A DNA stretch of 64,000 bases, from positions 1-64,000 of the forward strand of contig CAVXVO010000004.1 of NCBI GenBank assembly GCA_963765295.1, in the 5' to 3' direction. Below, piece by piece: positions 26,405 through 38,400 of the stretch. The position numbers and the translations under genes are program-made. Positions within the stretch are counted from its first letter, which is position 1. Each line of letters starts with the position of its first letter. Source of the DNA: PALSA-612 sp963765295. Its GTDB lineage: Bacteria > Actinomycetota > Thermoleophilia > Gaiellales > Gaiellaceae. The notes under the pieces are model-generated. The model had not been told where the DNA came from and did no database searches. It worked only from the letters and a program-made list of their open reading frames with translations.

Positions 26405-26433
26405 TTGACAGGTTCCAGAGTCGCGCCTAGGTT
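26405..26433 (+). promoter_or_regulatory. Sigma-70-like promoter of the large 26.4-43.1 kb operon
   Basis: TTGACA (26405-26410), 17-bp spacer, TAGGTT (26428-26433). The GTG of the first gene follows at 26458 with AAGGAG at 26448-26452, giving a leader of ~15-20 bases. This is the best promoter match I see in the window. Confidence 0.65.
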
Positions 26434-26457
26434 CCCCTCCAGCAAGAAGGAGACAAC

Positions 26458-26807
26458 GTGCACATCGCGCTCACCCTGCGGCCAAGAACAGGGATAGAGC
26501 CTTCGTGTGGCGGGCGGCCCCCGGTCTGCTTCGCGCGGGCGCGGTGCGGTCGTTGAACATCGTCCGGATCGAGGGGCCGAACGAGGCGCTTGGCGCCGTC
26601 TTGGCGATGCCGCAGGCGATCGTCTTCGCCGGGAAGGACCTCGAGCCGGGCCGCGGACAGCTGAGCGCGTACGTCGAGACGGCCGACATCCCGACGATCG
26701 AGGGCCTGGGGACGACGGTCACCGTGCTCGTGAGCGAGGCAGATCGTGACGCGCAGATCGCTGCGCTCTATGCACAGCTGGACGACGAGAAACCCCGAAC
26801 CGCGTGA
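26458..26807 (+). CDS. Hypothetical protein, first gene of the large operon (one frameshift)
   Basis: GTG 26458 has a good ribosome binding site (AAGGAG, 5-base gap) and reads VHIALTLR. One base is missing near 26485, after which the frame continues KNRDRAFVWRAAPGLLRAGA, VRSLNIVRIEGPNEALGAVL and LDDEKPRTA. After correction it is ~116 aa, soluble, alpha/beta. It lies 8 bases before the M14 peptidase gene. No family recognised. Confidence 0.65.
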
Positions 26808-26815
26808 GGACGTAG

Positions 26816-28597
26816 ATGGCGTATCCGGTGCCCTTCTATCCCTCGACGGTCACACAGCTGATCGGCCGGATGGCTGCCCTCGCGAACAACAACGACTTCA
26901 AGCCGTTCTGCAAGAAGTTCGACTGCACGCCTGCGGCGGCGCACGAAGGCGGCCCTCTCACGTTCCTCCAGATCGGGACAGGAACCGGCGACGGCCGTGT
27001 GCGCATCCTCATCGTGTCCGGCGTCCATGCTCGCGAGTTCGCGCAACCGGATGCGCTCATGACCTTCGTCGAGAAGCTGTTGGCGGCATACAAGGCGACA
27101 GCCGCGATGGTCTATGACCGCTTCGACGATGCGAGAGGCCCGACGCGCTACGAGCGCTTCACCATCCCGTTCCCGCTCGTCAAGCAGATCATCGAGCGCG
27201 CCGAGTTGTACGTCCTCCCGGTTGCGAATCCGGACGGGCGCGCGTTCGCACAGTCAGCCTCGGCCAACGACATGTGGCGGAAGAACCGCGCCGCGGCGCC
27301 CCCTGGCGCACGCACGTGCCTGCACGTCGGGGACGACCGCGGCGTCGACATCAACCGCAACTTCGACATCGGGTGGGATTTCAAGACCTACTACAGCGCG
27401 GCCGCTCTGACGTCGATGGCGACCGCCGGGACCGGCGAGACACTCGGCGTCAGCGAGGATCCGTGCGACTTCCAGGTGTTTCACGGCCTCGGGCCGGCGG
27501 CGACTCGCGTCCGTGAGGCGGAGACCACGGCGATCATCAACCTGCTGAACACCAAGAACATCAGCTTCTACATGGACCTCCACTCGTCCGCGGGCCGCAT
27601 CCTCTTTCCGTGGGGCCTCGAGCAAAACCAGGAGGACCACCCCGAGCAGACGTTCAAGAACACCTCGAAGGACCATCAGCGCGACGGGAAAGGCACCGCC
27701 TACAAGGAGTGGATGCCGCCCGGAACCGAGGCGCGGCATCTCGCGATGGGCACCTTCATGAACAACGCGATCCTCGACAGCACGGGGTTCAGCGCCTTCT
27801 CGGCCGCCAACGATCCGGCTACGGGCGCGCCACGGGACGCGACGGCCGCGCGGGCGCGCACGCTCTCCGACTTCTCGCCGGTCCAGTCACCGTTCCTGTT
27901 CGGGACCGGCAACGTCGACTGGGAGCCCGGCGGCTCGGACGACTTTGCGTTCAGCCGGCAGATCGGAGGAGCGATCGGGCCGGGCACGGTCGCGACCGCG
28001 CTGGATCCGGTCATCTCGCTCACGTTCGAGAGCGGCCACGATTTCGACGGAGGATTCCATCCCGACAAGAACACTCAGTACCCCAAGGTCGAGCGAGAAA
28101 TCGGCGCGGGGATTGCGGCCTTCCTAGCGAACGCCGCCGGGTGGCACGCGGCGATCGTCGCCTCGGGATCCCCGCCACCGCCGCCCCCGCCTCCACCGCA
28201 CAGCAGCAGCTTGTGCTTTATCGCCACTGCCGCGTATGGCTCGCCGCTCCACCCGAAGGTTCGCTTCCTGTGCGACGTTCGCGACCATGACGTGAAGACG
28301 ACGCGGTTCGGCAAGCGGTTCATGGCCGCCGTCGACCGCGTCTACTACAGCTTCAGTCCGCAGGTCGCCGACTGGCTACGCGCTCACGAGCGGGCGCGCA
28401 CCGGGGTGCGGCGCTTCGTGACCGAGCCCTGGATCGCGATGGTTCGCGTCTCGCTCGCCTCGACGCGTTGGATCCGGAACCCCGAGCTGCGGGCTGCCTC
28501 TTTCCTCGGGTTCGTGAGCCTCGGCACCGTCGGCGAGATCGGCGCGGTCGTCTTCTGCCTCTACCTCCTCGGCCGCTTCCTGGCAGGTCTGACGTAG
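26816..28597 (+). CDS. M14 zinc carboxypeptidase with CFI-box C-terminal domain
   Basis: 593 aa. The peptidase domain (1-~440) keeps the M14 residues: HxxE zinc ligands His71/Glu74 (SGVHAREF), NPDGR at 138-142, INRNF at 179-183, third ligand His256 (MDLHSSAG) and the catalytic Glu405 (LTFESGHDFDGG). A run of nine prolines (453-461) leads to a C-terminal module starting CFIATAAYGSP (467) with two possible hydrophobic helices, matching the CFI-box-CTERM type. No N-terminal signal peptide is visible, so location is uncertain; the C-terminus may attach to a membrane. Its stop is one base before the next gene. Likely role: processing of a peptide or peptidoglycan substrate for the neighbouring giant proteins (inference). 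Confidence 0.88.
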   Translation: MAYPVPFYPSTVTQLIGRMAALANNNDFKPFCKKFDCTPAAAHEGGPLTFLQIGTGTGDGRVRILIVSGVHAREFAQPDALMTFVEKLLAAYKATAAMVYDRFDDARGPTRYERFTIPFPLVKQIIERAELYVLPVANPDGRAFAQSASANDMWRKNRAAAPPGARTCLHVGDDRGVDINRNFDIGWDFKTYYSAAALTSMATAGTGETLGVSEDPCDFQVFHGLGPAATRVREAETTAIINLLNTKNISFYMDLHSSAGRILFPWGLEQNQEDHPEQTFKNTSKDHQRDGKGTAYKEWMPPGTEARHLAMGTFMNNAILDSTGFSAFSAANDPATGAPRDATAARARTLSDFSPVQSPFLFGTGNVDWEPGGSDDFAFSRQIGGAIGPGTVATALDPVISLTFESGHDFDGGFHPDKNTQYPKVEREIGAGIAAFLANAAGWHAAIVASGSPPPPPPPPPHSSSLCFIATAAYGSPLHPKVRFLCDVRDHDVKTTRFGKRFMAAVDRVYYSFSPQVADWLRAHERARTGVRRFVTEPWIAMVRVSLASTRWIRNPELRAASFLGFVSLGTVGEIGAVVFCLYLLGRFLAGLT

Positions 28598-28598
28598 C

Positions 28599-31500
28599 GT
28601 GGCCGAAGGCACTCTCGACCGGCTTGCACTCGAGCTCGCGAAGCTCCTGCAACCGCTCGAGAGCCGGCTCACGCCGTCGGAGATCCGGCCACTCTTCTCC
28701 GAGCTCGGTCTGGACTTTCCGCCCGCCCTCGAGACCGACGCGGCGTTCGTGAACGCGCTCGCACCCGCGGCGACCGGGGCCGGCCAGATCGGGCAGCTGG
28801 CCCCGCAGCTCGTCACCGCGATCGAGGCGGAGAACGTCGACGAGATCGTCCAGCTCTCGCTCCAGGTCGTCGGCGTCGTCAAGACGCTCGTCCCGGCCCT
28901 CGAGACGATCGGCACCGAGCTCGGGAACATCTCGGGGTCGCTCCCGGGGATGAACGCGGCCGACGTGGACGCGTTCGCCGCCCAACTTCCCGTCCGCCTC
29001 CTCGACGTGACGATCGCGGGCTATCTCGCCGACTACTACCCGATCGTCCTCAAGGTCCTCGGACTCCTCGGGATCATTGACGTCGTCCACGTCGCGGGCG
29101 ATCCAGCCGACCCGACGAAGCCGTCGTACACCGAGCGCACCCTCCGGCTGGAGCGGATCAGCGACCTGTTCTCCTCGCCGGAGACGTTCGTCCGGACGCA
29201 GTACGGCTGGGGTGACCCCGCGTTCGACGGCGAGCTGCTGCTCCAGCGGTTGTACGAGGTCCTCGCCGCCTTCGCGCTCCCGGTCGGCTACGACGCGTCA
29301 GCGGTTCCGCCCGAGCTGCAGCTTGTGTTCCTGCACCTGACGCCGCGGACCGATCTCGATCCGCGCGGACTCGAAGCAGCGCTAGTCCTCACGATCCCGG
29401 CCGGATTCCAAGGAGCGCTCCCGTTCCTCGTACCCCAGTGGCAGCTTCGCGTCGACATCGAGGGCGAGTTCGCAGCCGGAGCGGGGGTGACGATCCAGCC
29501 GCCGGCCTCGCTCCAAGTCGTGCCGCCGGCCGGCACGCTCCAGGGCAAGGCTCAGGTCGGAGTCGCACGGCTGCCGATCGCGCCGGCCACCGCAGTGAGC
29601 CTGCTCAGCATCGTCGGCGGGAGCCGCCTCGAGGCCGGCGAGATCGGCGTGAACCTCGTTGCCGACCTGCATTGGGACTCGGCCTCGAACCAGGCGAAGG
29701 CGGACTTCGGCGTCGAGGGCGACATCGAGCAGGGGAAGCTCGTGATCACGATGGACGAGGCGGACGGCTTCCTGAAGACGCTGCTCGCCGGGTTCCGGGT
29801 CGAGTCCGACTTCGACGTCGGCTTCGGCTGGACAGCGGGAAGCGGCGTCTACTTCACGGGCAGCAGCACGCTCGAGATCCAGCTCCCTGCGCACATCTCG
29901 CTCGGACCGGTCGACATCGACGCGATCACGCTCTCGCTCGGCCTGAAAGGAGCCGAGCTCCCGATCGCGCTGAGCGCAAACCTCAAAGCCGCGCTCGGGC
30001 CTCTGCAAGCAGTGATCGAGGAGGTCGGGCTGGAGGCCGATCTGACCTTCCCGGCCGACCGCAAGGGGAACCTCGGGCCCGTCCAGCTCGCCTTCAAGTT
30101 CAAGCCGCCGAAGGGAGCCGGACTCTCGCTCGACGTCGGCGTTGTCGTCGGCGGAGGCTACGTCTTCTTCGATCCCGACCGCGGCGAGTACGCGGGCGTC
30201 CTCGAGCTCTCGCTTGCAGAGATTCGTCAGCGGTCAAGGCGATCGGGCTGATCTCGACCAAGATGCCCGACGGGACGCCGGGCTTCTCGCTGCTGATCAT
30301 CATCACGGCGGAGTTCGGCGCCGGGATCCAACTCGGCTTCGGGTTCACGCTGAACGCGGTCGGCGGCCTCCTCGGCGTGAACCGGATCATGCTCTTCGAC
30401 CCGCTGATGCAGGGGGTCCGTACCGGCGCGATCAACAGCATCATGTTCCCGCAGGACGTCGTCGCGAACGCGCCGCGCATCATCAGCGACCTCCGCGCGA
30501 TCTTTCCGCCGCACCCGGACACCTTTCTGATCGGGCCGATGGCGAAGCTGGGCTGGGGCGAGCCGACGCTCGTCAGCCTCTCGCTCGGCGTGATCATCGT
30601 GATCCCGCCAGGGGACATCGCGATCCTCGGAGTGCTGCAGCTCGCGCTGCCGACCGAGGACGCGGACGATCCTCCGGCTCCAGGTCAACTTCGCAGGCGC
30701 ACTCGAGTTCAGCAAGTCTCGCCTCTACTTCTTCGCCTCGCTCTTCGACTCGCACCTGCTGTTCATCACGCTCCAGGGCGAGATGGGTCTCCTGTTCGCG
30801 TGGGGGCAGGACGCCAACTTCGTCGTCTCGGTCGGGGGCTTCCACCCCGCTTCAACCCGCCGCCGCTGCCGTTCCCGACCCCGCAGCGCATCCAGCTGAA
30901 CATCATCAACGAGTCGTACGCCCGGATCCGGGCCGACACCTATTTCGCAGTCACGACGAACACCGTCCAGTTCGGCGCGCACTCGGACATGTTCTTCGGC
31001 TTCTCGGCGCTATCCGTGGAGGGCCACTCCGGGTTCGACGCGCTGATCCAGTTCTCGCCCTTCCATTTCACGGTCGAGATCTCCACGTCGTTCAGTGTGA
31101 AGGTGTTCGGGTGGGTGTCTGGGGGCTCGGAATCGACCTGACGCTCGAAGGGCCGACGCCGTGGCATGCCCACGGGACGGCGTCGATCTCGTTCTTCTTC
31201 TTCTCGGTCGACGTGAACATCGACTTCACGTGGGGCGACTCGCGCGACACGACGCTGCCTCCGGTTCAGGCGATGCCGATAATCTCCGGCGAACTCGGGA
31301 AGCTGACCAACTGGAAGGCCCAGCTTCCGAACGGCTCGAACCTGCTCGTGTCGCTCCGGCAGCTCGATCCGGCCGAGGCCGCGCTCGTGCTGCACCCCGT
31401 CGGATCGCTTCAGGTCAGCCAGCGCTCGATCCCGCTCGACCTGCACCTCGACAAGGTCGGCAGCCAGAAGCTCCGAGCGACGCCAACCAGTTCGCGCTGG

Positions 31501-32031
31501 ACGTGACCTCGGCCGGCTTGTCGAAGACGCGGCAACATGACGGAGCCGTTCGCGCCTGCGCAGTTCCGCGACTTCGACGACGCCGACAAGCTGTCGCAGC
31601 CCGCGTACTCGCCGCTCGACAGCGGGATCGAGCTCGCGCCGGCGGGCAAGGCGCTGACCGGGCGCGCGCTCACGCGCATCGTTCGTTACGACCTCTACAT
31701 CGTCGACACGACGCTGCAGCCGCCGAAGCTCCAGCGGTTCTTCGTCTACCCCTTCGCGCTCTTCCTAGCACTGGCTCGGCGGCTCGAGCGTCGCCTTCAG
31801 CCAGCTCTCCGCGCGCAGGAGAAGCTGAAGAAGCCATATGCCGACGTGGTCACGGTCTCGACGGAGACGTACGCCGTCGTCACGTCGCGGACAACACGCT
31901 CGCGCACTCGGACGCCGGAGCCTTCACCAGCCACGCCGCCGCGAGCGACTACATCGACGCAAGGTGGCCGCCGATCCGTCCCGGGCCGGGGCCCTCCAGG
32001 TGCTGCCGGCGCTACGAGGTACACGGCGTGA
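28599..32031 (+). CDS. Giant protein A of the operon (~1140 aa, DUF6603-like), frameshifted
   Basis: Clean from GTG 28599 (MAEGTLDRLALELAKLLQPL) to ~30230. Then it continues through indels near 30230, 30675, 30850, 31120, 31475, 31770, 31885, 31975 and 32010. The N-terminal ~200 residues are helical; the rest is long beta-rich sequence (e.g. VSLLSIVGGSRLEAGEIGVN, LGFGFTLNAVGGLLGVNRIM, FPPHPDTFLIGPMAKLGWGE). The GGLLGVNR and FLIGPMAKLGWG blocks resemble my recollection of DUF6603 proteins, a large uncharacterised family. No signal peptide. It ends in a GTGA overlap with gene B. Possibly a structural or surface-covering protein; function unknown. Confidence 0.7.
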
Positions 32032-35000
32032 CGGCCTGCCGACGTACTCGTTCCTGCCGTGGTACAGACGCGGCATCGCCAACACGATCACGACCGCGGA
32101 CGGGGACAACGCCGTCAAGGCGCGCGCTACGACGCACGTCGAACTCCAGCTCAGCGGCAGCCCGGTGGGAGGCGGCGCCGGGCTGACGCAGACGGTCGCG
32201 CAGGACATCGCGCTCTACGGCCCCGGCGACCTCGTCGGGGTCGACGCCCGGGCCGTCGTGCGGACGGAGCCGCGGAACTGGATCACGAACTTCGAGTCGA
32301 ACTACCTCGCGGCGGTCGACTTCTACGACGAGGACTTCCCTGGCGGTACACGCCGGCCGCGCCCGACGGCAGCCACCTGCGGCTTCGCCCGTGGATCACG
32401 CTCGTCGTGCTCTCGGAGGAGGAGTTCGACGACGGCAAGAACATGCCGGCCGGCCGCTTCCCTACATCACGGTCAAGGACACGGGCGCCGTTCCCGACCG
32501 CGGGCGACCTCTGGGCCTGGGGGCACGTCCACTTCAACCAGTCGCTCGCCGCCTCGGACCGGCGAGATCGTCTCGACCGACGTGGCACGCCGTCCTCGGT
32601 CGCGCCCAGACGATTCTCGACAGCAACCCCGACGCCGGGTACGCGCGGCTGCTCTGCCCGCGCCGACTCGACGGACAACACGGCTTACCACGCCTTCGTG
32701 ATCCCCACCTTCGAGACCGGCCGGCTCGCCGGCATCGGCAAGGATCCCGGGGCGCGCCGAACGCCACCGCCTCGGCCTGGGAGACGCCGGGCGTCCGCAG
32801 GCCGACGGAGCACCCCGTACTACTTCCGCTGGTACTTCCGCACCGGAGCCACGGCGACTTCCTGTACCTCGTGCGGTTGCTCCATCCGCAGCCGGTCGAC
32901 GTGCATTTCGGCGTCCGCGACATGGATGTGCAGGATCCGGGCTCGAACATGCCCGGGCATCACCAGCTCGGCGGCGTCCTGCAGCTCGGCGGCGCGCTCC
33001 AGGTTCCCGAAGGAGGACCTCGACGACAACCGCAACTCGAAGAGCGGAACACGTTCGAGGAACTGGGACGACCCGTTCCCGGACGACTTCCAGAAGAAGC
33101 TGGCCGCGTTCATCAACCTTCCGGATGACTACGCGGCCCAGGACGTTCAAACGCGGCGAATGCGACCTCGGCCGGCTCAGGCATCGCGACGACCGCCGAC
33201 CCGCTGATCACGGCACCGCTGTACGGGCGGTGGCACGCGCTCACGCAGCGGCTCCTGACACAGCGAGACGGCCGCCGGTTCCGCATCTTGTGGCCGATCT
33301 CGACTTTCCTGACCTCCCGACCAGGGCCGATGGCTCGCCGATTCCGGAGCAAGGCTGGGTGCACGGCTGAACCTCGACCCGCGCTTCCGCGTGCCGGCCG
33401 GCTTCGCCGCCGACGTCGTCGAGTCGAACGCCGAGCCGTACATGAACGACGCGTGGCAGCAGATCGGCGACGTGCTCGCAGCCAACGACCGCATTCGCGG
33501 CTTCCACCTGGCAACCGCCGTCTCGTCCCACTGGTACGACCGCCACCTCACGCCGCTCGCGGCCGCGGCAGCCCGAGCGCGGCCTTCGCGCTGACCGCGC
33601 CGGTGCACAGCCGAGATCCTCGGCAGCCCGACGACCGTCGCCCACCTCCGCAGCCGAGACCCGCGTGCCGCCCGTCGCTCACGTCGACCGCGTTCCGCAG
33701 GGTCGCTCGGCCGCAGAGCACGGCTGACGCGGACGCTGCCCGTTCACCGCCGGAGCTCACGCCGCGCAACCTGCTCCGGCGCGTGAACGCCGGTGAGGTC
33801 ACCGGCGGCGCCGCCGAAGACCGTCCCGGCCGGAGTGGTCACCGTCGACCAGGTCGCCGCCGCGGCCGAGCCGAGGGAGGTGCCCCGACAGGCCATGCTC
33901 GCGACTCCTGGCGCGCTACCCGTGGCTCCCCTGGCTGCTGATCGCGCTCGCGGATCGTCCTCGGGTCGTGCTCGCGCTCTCTGCCGCTCGATGGCGCTCC
34001 GTCGGCATCGTCGCTGCTCGCGGTGCTCGTCGGCCTGGCGCGTTCTCCGCGTGCGGCTACGAGGCGGAGGAGGCGCCGGCGCCAGCCGTCGAGGAAGGCA
34101 ACCAGACGCCGGCTGCGGTCGACTCGATCCCGGAGCAACCCCGGCTTCGCTGCTGACGCGCCGGGCGCCGGCCAGTCGACGCCACCGGAGGCGGCAGACA
34201 GCCCGATCGCCGTTCGCTTCAAGCACGCGCTCGGCGACTCGTTCGCGCTGATCGACGCGAGCCTCTCGGTCGGTCGTCAGCCGCCGGCCGAAGCAGCTCG
34301 ACCTGGCCGGGCTGAACTCGACCATCGTCACGGCGCTGAACCCGCGGCGTCACGATCCCGCACCGCGGCTTCGCCACGATCGACGCTGCCGCGCTGGATC
34401 GCAGGGCCAGCTCGTCGACGACTTCGGCGAGGTCATGGCGTATCCGCGGATCGACCTGCCGATGTACGAGCCGCTGAAGGCGATCCGATCGAGCTGCTTC
34501 CTGCCCAACATCAACCTGATCGCCGCCGAACAGCATCACGCTCGTCGAGACGAACCAGCGCTTCATCGAGGCGTACATGGTCGGCCTCAACCACGAGTTC
34601 GCACGCAAGCTGCTCTGGCGCGAGTACCCCACGGACCAGCGCGGCTCGTACTTCCGCCAGTTCTGGGACGTCCGCAGCGTGATCAACGTCGAAGGGCCTG
34701 AGCGAGAACGCGCTCCGGGAGCAGCTCTACGACATTCCCGAGCTGCACCGCTGGGCGCTCGACCTCCGCGCTCGGCGACCCACAACAACCGGCAGAGCGC
34801 GGACCGAGCACGGCGAGCAGGCAGTGCTCGTGATCCGCGGCGAGCTGCTGAAGAAGTACCCGACCGCGGTCATCTACGCGCAACCGCGCCGAAGTGGGAG
34901 TACGAGTCGGACGGCATCACGCCCGACCTGACGAAGCCGCGCAAGCTCGTCGACCTCCTGCCCGGCGAGGAGGACAAGCCGCCGCCGCGACAAGGTGCGC

Positions 35001-35452
35001 ATGCCGCTGTACGAGGCGAAGGCCGACCCGGACATCTACTTCTTCGGCTTCGATCTGACCGATCGAGGAGGCGAAGGGCGGCACCGGTCATCCGCCCGAC
35101 ACCGATCCGGGCTGGTTCTTCGTGATCAAGGAGCGGCCGGGCGAGCCTCGTTTCGGCCTCGAGCTCGAACGCGCGACGCGAACCCGGAGGTGCTCGACGA
35201 GCTCACCTGGGACGACGCGCTCGCCCGCGGGCGACCGGCGAGTTCCTGTCGGCCGGCAGCCTCGATCCGGTCACGCTGACGCACCGGCCCGACCGCGGAC
35301 GCCGGAAGGGCAAGCAGCCCCAGTACAGGACGACGAACAAGGCGGACGCTCGGCGCGGCGGCGAGCGCCGCGCGCTGGGCGTACCTGCTCTTCCGGCCGC
35401 CTGTGATGGTCGCGATCCACGCCGACGAGATGCTCGGAAGCGGCAGCCATGA
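32028..35452 (+). CDS. Giant protein B of the operon (~1140 aa), heavily frameshifted
   Basis: Reassembled from pieces in all three plus frames. Readable blocks in order: LPTYSFLPWYRRGIANTI, LRPWITLVVLSEEEFDDG, AYHAFVIPTFETGRLAGIGK, FLYLVRLLHPQPVDVHFGVR, PLYGRWHALTQRLL, NLDPRFRVPAGFAADVVESN, FKHALGDSFALIDASLSVG, YMVGLNHEFARKLLWREYPT with DQRGSYFRQFWD, and VAIHADEMLGSGS near the end. The continuity of protein-like blocks over 3.4 kb argues for one gene with many sequence errors. It starts at GTG 32028 overlapping gene A and ends overlapping the ATG of gene C. I do not know a characterised homologue. Confidence 0.65.
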
Positions 35453-38400
35453 CCGACTTCGACGACGCACGCGACGCGCTGGTCGCGGCACGCGCCGCGC
35501 GGCCGCGGCGCGCGGCTCGCGCGCGCCAGGCGCGTCGCGACCCAGCGGCGACGCCGACCGCCGAGGCCGGCTCGGCCCGACCGGCGATCGGCCCAGGGGC
35601 CGGATAGGGAAGCGCTCGTTGAGCAGGCGCCGCGCTCGAGCGTGAGGCGCAACAGGCCGACGGCCGAGGTGAAGACGCGGCGCGGGCGGCCGAGCAGAAG
35701 GCGAAGGACGCGGCAGCCGCGGCAGTCGCAGGGCTTCGTCGAGTTCACCGATCCGCGCCGCACGCTCGGCCGGCTGCCCGACGACGCTCGCCGCTCGCGC
35801 TCCTGCCGGTCCGAATCGAGACGCGCTTCACGACCGTCGCGAACGGCGGCGACGCGCCGCTCCACCGGCTCCTCGGTGCGCATCTATCCGGACGACTGCT
35901 CGATCGACACGTTCGAGCCGACACTGTCGACGACCGAGGTCGCGAACGCCAAGCGGTACTGGCAGGGGATCTGGCGCTCAGGCGGATCGAGGCGACGAAC
36001 GCGCCGCCTGGCGCGACCTCGTCGCCGCGCACGGCTCCGGCCGCGCCGGCTTCATCGTCGACAACTACCAGCCGGCGAACCTCGGCGAACAGTCGACGAA
36101 GGCGAACCCGCAGGACGAGATCCTCGTCATCCCGACCCAGACCGCCGCTCGGCGCGGCCGACGCCGACGCGATCTCGACGTACTGGGAGGCTGATCTGGC
36201 TCGCCGCCGACGACGCCGCGCTGCAGGCCGCGGCCGCCGCTCTCGCGCCGGCCGTCGGCGCGGCGCGCGCCGACGAGCTGCACGACCGACTACGTTCCGT
36301 TCAACCTCAGCGGACGTACCGCCGCACCCCGGACGAAGCAGCGAGGTCGACTTGTCGACCGCGTTCGTCGTCTTCGGACCCGATCCGCCGCCCAAGCAGA
36401 TCGTCCTGGTCGCAAGCACCGCAGGTAAAACAGCTCCCGGAGCGCTTCGTCGTGATCGGCTACCGCGGTGGCCAGGTCGTGCTCGAGGCGATCGCCCCAC
36501 ACCCGGTCGCCTCCCCACTCTACGTCGGCCCGGATCCGTCCGCCGACCCGAACGCCGGGATCCATCCCGACGGAGAGAACCTCGTCGTCCCGGACGAGCT
36601 CAGCTGGCTTGTCGACTTCGACCGCGCCGTCGACGCCGGGATGGCGCTCGCGATCGATCTCAACCCCGAGGTCGCCCGGGCCGGCTTCGATCGCCTGCTC
36701 GTTCTCGGCATCCAGCTCGGCCTCGGCGACCAGGACGGCAAGACCGCGCTCGAGGAACTCCTGTACCACCACGAGGTCGGGCGCAGCGGGCTCTCGCTCG
36801 TTCCCCAGGGCACGCCCGCTCACAACACGACCGGTAGCGGCGCCGGCTACACACGTCTCGACGACGCCGACCAGAGCTTCGACGACCGCCGCAGCGCACC
36901 GCTCTTCAGCGGTCGACGGCGACCCGCGCGACGAAGCGCGACGGGCAGTGGCTCGCCGAGGCGCTCGGAATCGACCCGGCGCTGATCAGACGGTGTCCAC
37001 GGCGCGGACGGCGTCGACCAGCAGCGGGCGCGCGCGATGCAGCGCGCGCTCTGGCCGGCGACGCTCGGCTACTGGATGGACAAGATGCTCACGCCCGTCT
37101 TCGGCGACGACACGGTGGCGGAGACGCGCGGTTCTTCACCGGCTGGGTCAGTGGACGCGGCTCGGTGCCCGCCTGCGGATCGGCAAGCAGGCATACGGCA
37201 TCCTGCCGACGACGGCGTTCTCGCAGATCCGCTGGCTCGATCCGGAGCCGAGAGGCGAGATGCGATCTTGACGCCGCCGGCCGAGCCGGCGCCGACACTC
37301 GCGTTCCAGGCCCGCGTGTCTCGCGCTGCTACGAGAGGTCGACGCCGACTGGACTGCGATGAGCGCATCCGCAGCGCACGTGGGCCGCGCCGGCGACCCG
37401 CACCAGACACTGCTCGACATCGTCGGACACCACCCCGACTCCGTCGAGTTCCACTGGCGCTACTCGGAGAGCATCGACGAGCTCTACAACATCGTGAACT
37501 TCTGGGGGCTCGGCCCGAGTTCTGGGCGCGCTGGGAGTCGCTCGTCTCGAGGCGGCTCGCGTCGCGCCTGCTCGGCCGGCTCGGGTATGAAGGCCCGCGC
37601 CGGACATCCTCCAGCACGTCGTTCCTGCAGGACTCGGGCCTGATCGAGGTGGTGGTCGACGACCATCCGTCGTCGGAGACCGTCGCGATCCGGGAGTACA
37701 CCGACGACCATCGAGAACTACATCGGGTGGCTGATCGACGCGGCGACGACGTCGCTCGACGAGGTCACCGGGAGGAAGGTTTCACTGGCGACGTCTCGCC
37801 GCACGCGTTGCTCTACCTCTACCTGCGCCATGCGCTGCTCCTCGGCTACTACGACACGAGCTATCAGCTCCACAAGTCCGCTGGCTTCCTTGCGCCGGAG
37901 CTGCGCTGCGATGAAGCCTGAGCCGACCTTCGTCCACGTCGACCCGGAGGCGAAGGCGAGCGAGAGCCGCTACGCGGCGCTCTACAAAGCTCGAGCCGCG
38001 GATCACCCAGAGCGTCGGGCTCCTCGTCAGCGACTACATCACCGCGAACGTCCTCAACCTGGCCGAGGCCGCCGCTCTCGCCGACCAGATCGACGCGCTG
38101 CGCGTCCTCGAGCAGGCACCGACCGCGGAGCTCGAGCGGCTCCTCGCCGAGCACGTCGACATCGTGAGCTACCGCTTCGACGCCTGGTTGCTCGGGCTCG
38201 TGAGCCATCGGCTCCAGGAGGTCCGCGCGGCAGCGCAGCAGGAGAAGCAAGGCCCCGGCCTCTACCTCGGCGCGTACGCATGGGTCGAGGACCTGCGACC
38301 GTCGACCGCCCAGCTCGACCCTGTACGCGTCGACGCCGACCTCGAGGCCACCTTCGCAGGCCCGACCCCGCTGAGGCACGACGTGACGAACGGCGGCTAC

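Noticed and set aside
29382..30008. Minus-strand open frames over giant protein A
   Set aside because: Antisense shadows with no start signals; the plus frame is clean and protein-like here.
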